From contig PERY01000018.1 of the NCBI GenBank assembly GCA_002929055.1, forward strand, positions 1-63,813: a stretch of DNA of 63,813 bases, given 5' to 3'. A program made the position numbers and the translations under genes. Shown here piece by piece: positions 8,347-16,717 of this stretch (position 1 is the first letter of the stretch; the number at the start of each line of letters is the position of its first letter). Source of the stretch: Methylocystis sp. (GTDB lineage Bacteria > Pseudomonadota > Alphaproteobacteria > Rhizobiales > Beijerinckiaceae). The notes beneath the pieces were generated by a model that ran no database searches, had not been told where the DNA came from, and worked only from the letters and a program-made list of their open reading frames with translations.

Positions 8347-8372
8347 GGAACAAAGGCGCTTCAATTCCCGTT
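8347..8372 (+). promoter_or_regulatory. EcfG-type (general stress sigma factor) promoter
   Basis: GGAAC at 8347-8351 and CGTT at 8369-8372 are separated by 17 bases. This is an exact match to the -35/-10 consensus (GGAAC, N16-17, CGTT) used by EcfG sigma factors of alphaproteobacteria. It lies 54 bases before the glycosyltransferase start, in a gap (8223-8426) without another gene. It would place the glycosyltransferase, glf and GH1/RmlD fusion genes in the general stress response. The match is seen; its use is inferred. Confidence 0.65.
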
Positions 8373-8426
8373 ACGAACATGGACGAAGCGTTCTCGTGCA
8401 GTCCTGTTGCGTAAAGGAGCAAGCGA

Positions 8427-9581
8427 ATGGCGCAAAGCGTTGCAGGAACAATATCGGATTGTTCGGCTCACCTCTTTTGCTTCTCGCACCTTAGATGGAA
8501 TTTTGTTTATCAACGTCCTCAGCATCTCATGAGCCGCGCCGCCAGGGCGTATACCGTCTGGTTTTTCGAAGAGCCTGAATTCATCGACGGCGACGGCGAC
8601 GTGCGAATTGAAATGCAGGAATGCGGCGTGCGCGTGGTTACGCCACTGCTTCCAAAAGGTCTCGACACCGATCGGATCAATGATTCCCTGCGCATGCTGC
8701 TGGCGGTGCTTCTCTCTAAAGTCCAGCCCCGCCGGCTCGTTGCATGGTACTACACGCCGCTGGCGTTGCAGTTCGCCGACGAGCTCATGCCGGACTGCTG
8801 CGTCTACGACAATATGGACGAGCTATCGAGCTTCGCCGGGGCGCCGCCTGGACTTCTCGATTACGAAGATCGTCTTCTTGCAAAGTGCGACGTCGTTTAC
8901 GTCGGCGGCCACAGTCTCTATGCCGCGAAAAAAGATCGTCACCACGACATCCATGTTTTTCCCAGCAGCGTCGACGCTTCCCACTTTCAGGCGGCGCGCG
9001 CGGTTGTAGCTGAGCCCGCCGACCAGGCTGCCATTCCCGGCCCTCGCCTGGGGTTCTTCGGCGTCATTGACGAACGAATGGACCTCGGCGTCGTCGCACG
9101 AATGGCCGAGCTGCGTCCGCAATGGCATTTTGTGATGATCGGCCCTACGGCGAAGATAGATGAGGCTGCGCTTCCGCGCGCCCCAAATATCCACTGGCTC
9201 GGGTGCAAGCCATACGTTGATCTGCCGCGCTATCTCGCCGGTTGGGATGTTGGCGTCATGCCCTTCGCGATCAATGAAGCGACGCGATTCATCAGCCCGA
9301 CGAAGACGCCCGAGTTTCTGGCCGCCGGCATTCCGGTCATCTCGACGCCAATCGCAGACGTTGTGCAGCCTTATGGCGCCGCCGGACATGTCGCGATAGC
9401 GTCGGACGCCGAAGGCTTCGTCGCGCGCGCGGAAGAGTTGATGGCGCGTCCCAGAGAGCCCTGGCTCGCCGCCGTCGACAAGCATATCGCCGCCATGTCC
9501 TGGGACGAAACATGGAACGGCATGCAGCAGCGCATGGAAATGGTTGCAGCAAATCACATCCGGGAGGCGCAGCGTGTTTGA
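8427..9581 (+). CDS. Glycosyltransferase (GT-B fold, GT1/GT4-like)
   Basis: 384 residues. The start has AAAGGAG about nine bases upstream. The N-terminus (LFCFSHLRWNFVYQRPQHLM) is characteristic of a branch of GT-B glycosyltransferases. Later segments LGFFGVIDERMDL, IHWLGCKPYVDLPRYLAGWDVGVMPF and FISPTKTPEFLAAGIPVIST correspond to the nucleotide-sugar-binding C-terminal domain, with the E of PEFLAAG as donor-binding acid. It is followed with an eight-base overlap by UDP-galactopyranose mutase, so a galactofuranose donor is a reasonable guess. Cytoplasmic or membrane-associated. Confidence 0.85.
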   Translation: MAQSVAGTISDCSAHLFCFSHLRWNFVYQRPQHLMSRAARAYTVWFFEEPEFIDGDGDVRIEMQECGVRVVTPLLPKGLDTDRINDSLRMLLAVLLSKVQPRRLVAWYYTPLALQFADELMPDCCVYDNMDELSSFAGAPPGLLDYEDRLLAKCDVVYVGGHSLYAAKKDRHHDIHVFPSSVDASHFQAARAVVAEPADQAAIPGPRLGFFGVIDERMDLGVVARMAELRPQWHFVMIGPTAKIDEAALPRAPNIHWLGCKPYVDLPRYLAGWDVGVMPFAINEATRFISPTKTPEFLAAGIPVISTPIADVVQPYGAAGHVAIASDAEGFVARAEELMARPREPWLAAVDKHIAAMSWDETWNGMQQRMEMVAANHIREAQRV

Positions 9582-10713
9582 CTGGCTCATCGTTGGCGCC
9601 GGCTTCGCAGGAAGTGTGCTCGCCGAACGCATCGCAACTCAGCGCGGTGAAAGCGTTCTCATCGTGGACAAAAGGCCGCATATCGCCGGCAACGCCTACG
9701 ACCATTACGACGCAGCGGGAATTCTCGTCCACCGATACGGGCCGCATATTTTCCATACAAACGCACAGTCCGTCTTCGACTATCTGTCGAACTTCACCTC
9801 CTGGCGTCCCTATGAGCATCGCGTCCTCGCGGAAGTCGACGGCATGCTGTTGCCGATCCCGATCAACCGCACGACGGTGAATCGTCTCTTCGGGCTCGAG
9901 CTCAGCTCGCGCGACCTTGTCTCCTGGTTTGCCGAGCGGGCGGAGCCAAGGGAAGAAATTCGAACATCCGAGGATGTGGTCGTCAGCGCCATCGGGCGCG
10001 AACTCTACGAGAAGTTCTTCCGCGGCTACACAAAGAAGCAGTGGGGCGTCGAGCCGTCGCAACTCGACAAATCTGTGACCGCGCGCGTGCCGACGCGGGT
10101 AAACGATGATGACCGCTACTTCAGCGACGCCTATCAGTTTATGCCGGAGGGCGGCTACACGCGCATGTTCGAGCGCATTCTCGCGCATCCCAACATCAAG
10201 GTCATGCTACAGACGAGCTTCGAGGAAATCCGCAGCGAAGTGAGCTACCGGCGGCTGATCTACACCGGGCCTATCGACGAATATTTCGACTTTCGCTTCG
10301 GCAAGCTTCCCTACCGTTCTCTGCAGTTCCGCCATGTGACCCTGGACCAGCCCTTTCGGCAGCCCACCGCGGTCGTCAACTATCCGCAGACGCAAGATTA
10401 CACCCGCATAACTGAATACAAACACCTCACAGGTCAGGAGCATTCGAAGACCAGCCTGACCTATGAGTACCCGTCCGATGCCGGCGATCCGTACTACCCG
10501 GTACCCCGGCCCGAGAACATGGAGATCTACAAACGGTACGAGGCGCTCTCGCTCGATCAGCGCAATGTCTGGTTCGTCGGGCGTCTCGCAACTTACAGAT
10601 ACTACAATATGGATCAGGTCGTCGGTCAGGCGCTTGCGACCTTCCGGCGCATCAATCAGAGCGTCCCCGTCGCCGACGGCCGATTCCTGCCCGCGCAAAT
10701 CGCCGCGGAGTAG
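9574..10713 (+). CDS. glf: UDP-galactopyranose mutase
   Basis: 379 residues from GTG 9574, preceded by GGGAGG at seven bases; an in-frame TTG at 9544 is less likely. The N-terminal FAD-binding Rossmann motif is VGAGFAGSVLAERIA. It is followed by GNAYDHYD and the conserved GPHIFHTN, and at the end by FVGRLATYRYYNMDQVVGQAL, all hallmark Glf segments. The enzyme interconverts UDP-galactopyranose and UDP-galactofuranose, a flavin-dependent ring contraction that supplies galactofuranose to surface glycans. It overlaps the glycosyltransferase by eight bases and precedes the GH1/RmlD fusion by 24, forming one operon behind the EcfG-like promoter. Confidence 0.95.
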   Translation: MFDWLIVGAGFAGSVLAERIATQRGESVLIVDKRPHIAGNAYDHYDAAGILVHRYGPHIFHTNAQSVFDYLSNFTSWRPYEHRVLAEVDGMLLPIPINRTTVNRLFGLELSSRDLVSWFAERAEPREEIRTSEDVVVSAIGRELYEKFFRGYTKKQWGVEPSQLDKSVTARVPTRVNDDDRYFSDAYQFMPEGGYTRMFERILAHPNIKVMLQTSFEEIRSEVSYRRLIYTGPIDEYFDFRFGKLPYRSLQFRHVTLDQPFRQPTAVVNYPQTQDYTRITEYKHLTGQEHSKTSLTYEYPSDAGDPYYPVPRPENMEIYKRYEALSLDQRNVWFVGRLATYRYYNMDQVVGQALATFRRINQSVPVADGRFLPAQIAAE

Positions 10714-10737
10714 GCAACGCAACAAGAGGAGCCGGCC

Positions 10738-12927
10738 ATGAAGCGGCGCGACGCCACGATCGAAATCTGGGGCGGTCACGAATGCACGGTTGCGCGCATC
10801 GGCGACGATTTTCGAAGCGAGGGATCGGAGACCGGGCATGACGCCAGACTTGCCGATCTGGAGCTTGTGGCGTCGCTGGGCGTGAAGACGGTGCGGTATC
10901 CGGCATTATGGGAGACGGTCGCGCCTTTGCATCCGGATGAATGCGACTGGCGCTGGCTCGATGAGCGGCTACCACGATTGCGACAACTGGGATTGTCGCC
11001 GATCGCGGGCCTGTTGCACCACGGGAGCGGGCCTCGCTACACCAATCTGCTGGATGTGAAATTTCCAGAGCTGCTTGCAGCTTATGCGGAGAAGACTGCG
11101 CAACGTTACCCCTGGATCGAACGTTACACGCCGGTCAACGAACCTTTGACCACGGCGCGCTTCAGCGCCCTCTATGGCCACTGGTACCCGCACGAGCGCA
11201 ACGATCGCGCTTTTCTTCGCGCGCTGATCAATCAATGTTCGGGCATTCGACTGTCGATGCGCTCGATACGTCGCGTCAATCCGCAAGCGCAGCTTGTTCA
11301 GACCGAAGATCTTGGTCGCATCTTCAGTACGGAACGACTCGCCTATCAGGCCGAGCTGGAGAACGAGCGCCGATGGCTTTCCTTCGATCTGCTGTGTGGT
11401 AAAGTAGACCGTCGGCATCCATGGTGGGAAAGTTTCATCGCAAATGGCGTGGGTGAACGCGAGCTCGCCGCCTTTCTCGAGGAGCCGTGCGCGCCCGACG
11501 TCGTCGGGATCGATCACTATCTCACGAGCGACCGCTTCCTTGATGAACGTCTGCCGCTATATCCGAAGGAATTTCACGGCGGCAACCAGCATCACAGATA
11601 CGCAGACGTCGACGCCGTGCGCGTCGACCTGCCCGACGGCGCCACCGGTCCGGCGCCGCGGCTTCGCGAAGCGTGGGAGAGATACCGGCTTCCCGTCGCG
11701 GTGACGGAGGCCCATCATGGTTGTTCACGAGACGAACAGCTGCGATGGTTCGCGGAAATCTGGGACGCAGCCCATGATCTGAAAGCGACGGGAGTCGACA
11801 TAAGGGCCGTGACGTCCTGGGCCATGTTCGGCTCGATGGACTGGAGCAGCCTGCTCACCCGCAAGCGGGGGCATTATGAGCCGGGAGCCTTCGACATCCG
11901 CAGCGATCCGCCGCGCCGCACGGCTGTGGGGCACGCAGTAGAGGCGCTGGCGAGCGGGCGCGACTATGACCACCCCGCTCTCGACAGTCCCGGCTGGTGG
12001 CGGCGAGACAATCGCTTCTTTCTCTCTCCATCGTCGCGTTCCCTTCCCCGCTCTTCCACCGCGCCACGGCGGCGCCTGCTGATCACCGGCGCCAATGGTT
12101 TGCTGGGGCAGGCTTTGGCGCGCATTTGCCGCTTGCGTGGGCTCGATCATGTCGCTCTCTCGCGGAGCCGGCTGGACATCGCCGATGCGAAACAGGTCGA
12201 ATGTGCGCTAGACGAATTGCGGCCTTGGGCGGTGGTGAACGCTGCGGGATTCGTGCGCCTGGCCGACGCAGAGGCGGAGTATGAGCGCTGCATGCGCGTC
12301 AACGCTCTCGGGCCCGAAGTTCTCGCAGCCGCCTGCGCGCAGCGAGGCGTCTCCTTCGTCACCTTCTCGTCGGACCTCGTTTTCAACGGGCGTCTCGGCC
12401 GCGCCTATGTCGAAGACGATGAACCGGCGCCTGCATGCATTTACGGGCGCAGCAAATTTCAGGCTGAGCAGCGCGTTCAGGAGATGTTTCCGGAAGCGCT
12501 TGTTCTGCGCACGAGCGCATTCTTCTGCCCGTGGGACAGAACGAATTTTGCTTATCGCGTGCTCCGCCGGCTGGACAGCGGACTCGGCGTCGAGGCCAGC
12601 GCCGACGAAATAGTGGCGCCGACCTATACGCCGGATCTCGTTCAGGCCGCGCTGGATTTGTTGATCGACGGAGAGACTGGCGTCTGGCATCTCGCCAATG
12701 CAGGAGAGGTGAGCTGGCATGATTTTGCGCTGCGCCTCGCTGCATCCGCAAACTTCACAAGACGCCTCGTGAAGCCCGTCGCGCGCATCGAGCGAAACAC
12801 GGCGCTTGGCAGCGCCAGAGGCATGCTTCTGCCTTCGCTCGACAATGCAATTGAACGGTTCTTTCGCGAAAACGAGCACGACTGGAAAGCCGCGACAACC
12901 GCAAGGGGCCTCGCGTTTCCGGGTTAG
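10738..12927 (+). CDS. Fusion protein: GH1-like glycosidase domain plus RmlD-like NAD(P)-dependent sugar-nucleotide reductase
   Basis: 729 residues made of two enzyme halves. Residues about 10-400 resemble family 1 beta-glycosidases: NEP with Glu135 as acid/base, and a second Glu324 in TEAH where canonical enzymes have TENG, plus a late TSWAMFGSMDW. Residues about 440-715 are an extended short-chain reductase like dTDP-4-dehydrorhamnose reductase: LLITGANGLLGQAL, the FSSDLVFNG strand and the catalytic YGRSK (Tyr569, Lys573). The joint (about 405-440) is Ser/Arg-rich. AAGAGGAG precedes the ATG. No signal peptide is visible, so the glycosidase half is cytoplasmic. It may act on the sugar made or attached by the two upstream enzymes. 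Confidence 0.8.
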   Translation: MKRRDATIEIWGGHECTVARIGDDFRSEGSETGHDARLADLELVASLGVKTVRYPALWETVAPLHPDECDWRWLDERLPRLRQLGLSPIAGLLHHGSGPRYTNLLDVKFPELLAAYAEKTAQRYPWIERYTPVNEPLTTARFSALYGHWYPHERNDRAFLRALINQCSGIRLSMRSIRRVNPQAQLVQTEDLGRIFSTERLAYQAELENERRWLSFDLLCGKVDRRHPWWESFIANGVGERELAAFLEEPCAPDVVGIDHYLTSDRFLDERLPLYPKEFHGGNQHHRYADVDAVRVDLPDGATGPAPRLREAWERYRLPVAVTEAHHGCSRDEQLRWFAEIWDAAHDLKATGVDIRAVTSWAMFGSMDWSSLLTRKRGHYEPGAFDIRSDPPRRTAVGHAVEALASGRDYDHPALDSPGWWRRDNRFFLSPSSRSLPRSSTAPRRRLLITGANGLLGQALARICRLRGLDHVALSRSRLDIADAKQVECALDELRPWAVVNAAGFVRLADAEAEYERCMRVNALGPEVLAAACAQRGVSFVTFSSDLVFNGRLGRAYVEDDEPAPACIYGRSKFQAEQRVQEMFPEALVLRTSAFFCPWDRTNFAYRVLRRLDSGLGVEASADEIVAPTYTPDLVQAALDLLIDGETGVWHLANAGEVSWHDFALRLAASANFTRRLVKPVARIERNTALGSARGMLLPSLDNAIERFFRENEHDWKAATTARGLAFPG

Positions 12928-12934
12928 AAGCGGC

Positions 12935-12960
12935 GGAACTTTCGCTCGTCGAGATGCGTT
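12935..12960 (+). promoter_or_regulatory. EcfG-type (general stress sigma factor) promoter
   Basis: GGAAC at 12935-12939 and CGTT at 12957-12960 are separated by 17 bases, again an exact consensus match. It begins eight bases after the fusion-gene stop and ends 37 bases before the catalase ATG, ideal placement for driving the catalase independently of the sugar operon. Catalases are common members of EcfG regulons. Confidence 0.7.
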
Positions 12961-12997
12961 CAACAAAAGGCTCTCGCGCCCGAGACAGGAGTTGGCG

Positions 12998-13870
12998 ATG
13001 TTCACCCACAACAAGAAGCTTCAGTATACGGTCCGCGTGTCCGAGCCCAATCCCGTCCTCGCGAGCCTGATACTGGAACAATTCGGCGGACCACAGGGCG
13101 AGCTTGCAGCGGCCATGCGCTATTTCACGCAGGCTTTGGCCGAGGACGATCCCGGCCGCAAGGACATGCTCCTCGACATCGCCACTGAGGAACTGAGCCA
13201 CCTCGAGGTCATCGGCAGCATTGTCGCCATGCTCAATAAAGGCGTGAAAGGCGAACTGGCCGAGGCGACCCAATCAGAGGCGGATCTTTACCGCTCCCTG
13301 ACGCAGGGCGGCGACAGTCACACGCAAGCCATTCTCTACGGCGGTGGACCTGCGCTCACCAATTCGTCGGGGGTGCCCTGGACCGCAGCTTATATCGACA
13401 CGATCGGCGACCCTGTCTGCGATCTCAGATCGAATATTGCGGCTGAAGCGCGCGCGAAGATCGTCTATGAGCGGCTCATCAACGTGACCGACGACGCCGG
13501 CGTCAAGGAAGCTTTGGGCTTTCTGATGACGCGCGAAATCGCGCACCAGAAATCCTTCGAGAAAGCGCTTTATTCGATCGACGGCAACTTTCCGCCCGGC
13601 AAGCTCCACGGCATGCCCGAATACGCCGACCTCTACGTCAATACGTCGCAGGGCGAGGGCGACGGGGAGGGCCCGTGGAACACGGGTGACCAATGGCGCC
13701 GCATGGATGACGTGATCGGCGCAATTCCGCTCGATGGCGGAGAGGGTGACGCGAGCGTTGGTCTTACAGCTTCCGAGCGCAGCGATCTTTCGAGTTTCGC
13801 CGCCAGGACCATGTCCAATCCTCTGTCAGACCCGAGGACCGGCGCCGAAGTCGGCGAAGGCGGCGCCTAG
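12998..13870 (+). CDS. Manganese catalase
   Basis: 290 residues from ATG 12998 with AGGAG six bases upstream; the start MFTHNKKLQY is typical of the family. The four-helix ferritin-like core shows the dimanganese ligand motifs: Glu in GELAAAMRYFTQ near 35, EELSHLEVIG near 70, then YERLINVTDDAGVKEAL and the REIAHQKSFEKAL helix. It disproportionates hydrogen peroxide without haem, in the cytoplasm. The dedicated EcfG-like promoter upstream suggests induction by general stress. The C-terminal tail after residue 215 is Gly/Asp-rich as in other alphaproteobacterial members. Confidence 0.93.
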   Translation: MFTHNKKLQYTVRVSEPNPVLASLILEQFGGPQGELAAAMRYFTQALAEDDPGRKDMLLDIATEELSHLEVIGSIVAMLNKGVKGELAEATQSEADLYRSLTQGGDSHTQAILYGGGPALTNSSGVPWTAAYIDTIGDPVCDLRSNIAAEARAKIVYERLINVTDDAGVKEALGFLMTREIAHQKSFEKALYSIDGNFPPGKLHGMPEYADLYVNTSQGEGDGEGPWNTGDQWRRMDDVIGAIPLDGGEGDASVGLTASERSDLSSFAARTMSNPLSDPRTGAEVGEGGA

Positions 13871-13895
13871 ACCGGAAACAGGAAGAGGAGGGCCT

Positions 13896-14525
13896 CTATT
13901 CGGGGCTCTGCTCTTCCCTGCTGCCGGTGGCCAGCGCCATCTTCACCAGTTCGGCCAGATTGCCTGCGCGCATCTTCGCCATGATGTTGGCGCGATGCAC
14001 CTCGGCGGTGCGTATGCTGATGCCAAGATCGTGCGCGATCACCTTGTTGGAAAGGCCGCGCAGGAGGCCCGCCAATATCTCGTTCTCTCGGCGCGTCAGG
14101 GTCGCGAGACGGCTCCTGATCGCCAGGGATTCCCGGCTTCGTGATTCCTCCACATTGCGACGCTCCAGCGCTGCGTCGACCGCCATGAGCAGCGCGTCGT
14201 CCTCGAAAGGCTTTTCGAGAAGGTCGACCGCGCCGAGCTTCATTGCTTCGACGGCGAGTGGCACGTCGGCATGCGCCGTCAGGACGATTACCGGCATGGC
14301 GATGCGCTCCTCCCTCATCTTGGCGATGAGGGCGATTCCATTCATTTCCGGCATGCGGACGTCGGTCACGACGCAGCCCTGATGATGGGTCGCTATCGCC
14401 TTTAGAAAAGCTGGCGCCGAAGGGTATGTATGCACGTCGAAACCTTCTGTGCTCAACAGCAGACCGACGGCGTCGCGTACGGCTGTGTCGTCATCGACGA
14501 CATGGACGACCTTGTGTTCTTTCAT
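13896..14525 (-). CDS. FixJ-family two-component response regulator
   Basis: 209 residues. The N-terminal receiver has the acidic pair VDDDTA, the phosphorylation aspartate in VVTDVRMPEMNG near residue 55 and the lysine in LLEKPFEDD. The C-terminal LuxR/FixJ helix-turn-helix (LTRRENEILAGLLRGLSNKVIA, then RTAEVHRANIM) binds DNA. It starts four bases inside the end of the histidine kinase gene, so the two are translated together and are the cognate pair. The target genes are unknown. The gene is convergent with the catalase gene, with only 25 bases between stops. Confidence 0.93.
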   Translation of the reverse strand: MKEHKVVHVVDDDTAVRDAVGLLLSTEGFDVHTYPSAPAFLKAIATHHQGCVVTDVRMPEMNGIALIAKMREERIAMPVIVLTAHADVPLAVEAMKLGAVDLLEKPFEDDALLMAVDAALERRNVEESRSRESLAIRSRLATLTRRENEILAGLLRGLSNKVIAHDLGISIRTAEVHRANIMAKMRAGNLAELVKMALATGSREEQSPE

Positions 14526-16291
14526 TGCTCCACGCCCAAGTCATTCAGAGGCAATGTGAAGCTGAATGCGGTTCCGCCATTCGCATTCGGCTTTGCCCAG
14601 ATGCGCCCGTAATGGGCTTCTATGATGGAGCGCGACATGGAAAGGCCCATGCCCATGCCCTTTTCCTTCGTCGTCGTAAAAGGCTCGAAACATTTGTCTT
14701 CCAGCACACCGATGCCCCGCCCTGTATCGCTAACATCCACCCTTATGGTTTCATCGTCGGGATTGCTTGTCGAGATGAGAAGTTCGCGAATTTCCGTGTT
14801 GCGCATCGCTTCCAATGCGTTTCGGATAATATTGGCCAGAACCCGACGCAATTGGCCGCCGTCGGCGATGACCTGATCCCTCGAAGCCCGATATGCAAAC
14901 CCGAGGTAGACGCCCGAGGCTATCTCCTCTCTGCGAAACGCGTCGTAAACCTCGGCGATCAGCGCATGCATGCTGATGAGTGTTTTGTCCGGCTCCTCAC
15001 GCTGCACAAGCCCCCTGAAGCTCGTCACGATGCGCCCTGCGCGCATGATCTGCGCCGCCGCCTTATCCAGGACGTCCAGGACGTCCTGGTGGTTCGATTG
15101 CAGGACTTTCTCCAGCATTCGGCGCGCAACCTTGAGATAGGTGGCAGTGGCCGCGAGCGGTTGATTGACCTCATGCGCGAGCGTCGCGGTCATCGCGCCC
15201 ATGGCGTCGAGCCGGTTGCGCAGCAAATCCTCCACTCGACTCTCCATCATGCGCTGACGGGACAGGTTCTTGATGAAGACGACATTGAGCCGGATATGGT
15301 CGAGCTTTGCCTCGGTAAGAGTGATCTCGACAGGAAAGGAGACCTTGTCCCTGCGAATGCCACGCGCGTCTTCCCCGTCCTCGCCGCTGGAGCCGGCGGT
15401 GGCGGTCGCTCCTGCAAACACAGGCAAACCCGCGCTGTCCACCAGGCTGTCGATCGTCAAGCCGATCATTGCGTCGGCTTCATAGCCGAACATGGCGGCG
15501 CCGGCCCGGTTGACGGATTTTATGCGCCCCATCGCGTCGGTTGTCAGAATCGCGTCCTGAGCCCCGTCAATCGTCGCCTGGAGTTGCGCGGCGGTTTCCG
15601 CAAGCGCGAGTTCCGATCGCTTCCGGGCTGTGATGTCCGATGCGTAGCCGTACCACAAAATGCCCGTCGCAGCGTCTGCGAGAGGCGCAGCCTGAGCTTC
15701 AAGCCAGATCAGGCCCTTGTCCGGGTGGTTGAAGCGAAACTCCACGATGTATGGCGTCATGGCGCGCGCCGACTCGAAGAGCCGGGCGTTCAGCGCGTCG
15801 AGATCGCCCGGGTGGAGCCGTTTGAAAAAGACGCCTGCATCCGCGCAGATCGCTTGCGCCTCGATCCCAAACACCAATTCAGATCTTGGCGAAACGTAGC
15901 GATAGGTCACACGTCCTTCGGGCCCCAGGAAGAACGAGCCGAGAACCCCCGGCGTAGCCAGGGCGACGTTGGCGAGTTCGGCAGACATGCTCACTGGCGC
16001 CGCCGTCGCTGCGGTGCAGACGCCAGGCTTGCTGACGTCATTATCCGGGACAGTGATGTCATAGGCGGCCTCCGCGGCGATCGCGCCCTTCGGCGGAAAG
16101 CCAGAATTGTTGATCGCCTTCTTCGCAATTCCGGCGGCGCCTGGGCCGCAGCGAATATCGGCGCTCTGCGCAGCTTTATCAAACTCGCGGCCTGTGGCAC
16201 AGTCACGCTCGTGAGACGCCAAACGGCGAGCCGGATTGTAAGGGAGAGCCTGCAATTTGATCCCCGCTCTCGCGCAGAAGGTCGCCATCAT
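14522..16291 (-). CDS. PAS-domain sensor histidine kinase (FixL-like)
   Basis: 589 residues in the longest reading. Two PAS units lie at about 100-230 and 235-355 (WYGYASDITARKRSE closes the first; IKSVNRAGAAMFGYEADAMIG is in the second). The dimerisation helix with the phosphorylated His in ATLAHEVNQPLAA follows near residue 370, then the ATPase domain with NIIRNALEAM, DTGRGIG and GMGMGLSMS. The HEVNQPLAA box is that of the FixL/NtrY-like group, but no transmembrane segment or haem-PAS signature is evident. The first ~90 residues lack domain character and no start has a good ribosome site, so translation may begin near 15988 (MSAELANVAL). Partner: the FixJ-type regulator that overlaps it. 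Confidence 0.85.
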   Translation of the reverse strand: MMATFCARAGIKLQALPYNPARRLASHERDCATGREFDKAAQSADIRCGPGAAGIAKKAINNSGFPPKGAIAAEAAYDITVPDNDVSKPGVCTAATAAPVSMSAELANVALATPGVLGSFFLGPEGRVTYRYVSPRSELVFGIEAQAICADAGVFFKRLHPGDLDALNARLFESARAMTPYIVEFRFNHPDKGLIWLEAQAAPLADAATGILWYGYASDITARKRSELALAETAAQLQATIDGAQDAILTTDAMGRIKSVNRAGAAMFGYEADAMIGLTIDSLVDSAGLPVFAGATATAGSSGEDGEDARGIRRDKVSFPVEITLTEAKLDHIRLNVVFIKNLSRQRMMESRVEDLLRNRLDAMGAMTATLAHEVNQPLAATATYLKVARRMLEKVLQSNHQDVLDVLDKAAAQIMRAGRIVTSFRGLVQREEPDKTLISMHALIAEVYDAFRREEIASGVYLGFAYRASRDQVIADGGQLRRVLANIIRNALEAMRNTEIRELLISTSNPDDETIRVDVSDTGRGIGVLEDKCFEPFTTTKEKGMGMGLSMSRSIIEAHYGRIWAKPNANGGTAFSFTLPLNDLGVEQ

Positions 16292-16717
16292 GCCGCGTTT
16301 TCAGCTGCTGCCGGCGCAAACTGACACGCAGTCGCACAGTCCATCGCCTCCGCCGTTCGCCCGCCGCCTTAATGGGCGGCAGGGTGAAAAGCGGTCGGTC
16401 TGACGCGCGTCTAATTGGTTGATTGGCGGCGTTGTATCCGCAGCTCGCGAAACATGAAATGCGGTTCATTCGAACGGATAATCATCGAAACTCACTCCCG
16501 CTCCCAAACGCTCGCACGAACGGCGACATGGATGCGCGCTAGCCGCAAGGCACGTGTCCACGTCGGAACAGTGTTGATACAGCAGCGTCGCTGATACGTA
16601 ACTCAGGAGAAATACTTATTTTCTCGAGCGTGACGATTCAAATTTTGTCTAGGCTACGCTTTGCTTTGACGGCAAGATGGGAATATTTCGCTACCAGGGA
16701 AAGCGGAGTGCGCCGAC
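16292..16717. promoter_or_regulatory. Divergent control region between the two sensor-kinase loci
   Basis: 426 bases without a gene I can support. GGAAC at 16565-16569 followed after 16 bases by CGTC (16586-16589) resembles an EcfG promoter with one mismatch and points toward the hybrid kinase. The 16590-16680 stretch is richer in A and T than its surroundings, as expected of promoters. No clear operator or FixK/FNR box was found. Confidence 0.35.

Noticed and set aside
14426..16324. Long plus-strand open frame opposite the FixL-like kinase
   Set aside because: The kinase and its overlapping response regulator have complete motifs on the minus strand; the antisense frame has none.
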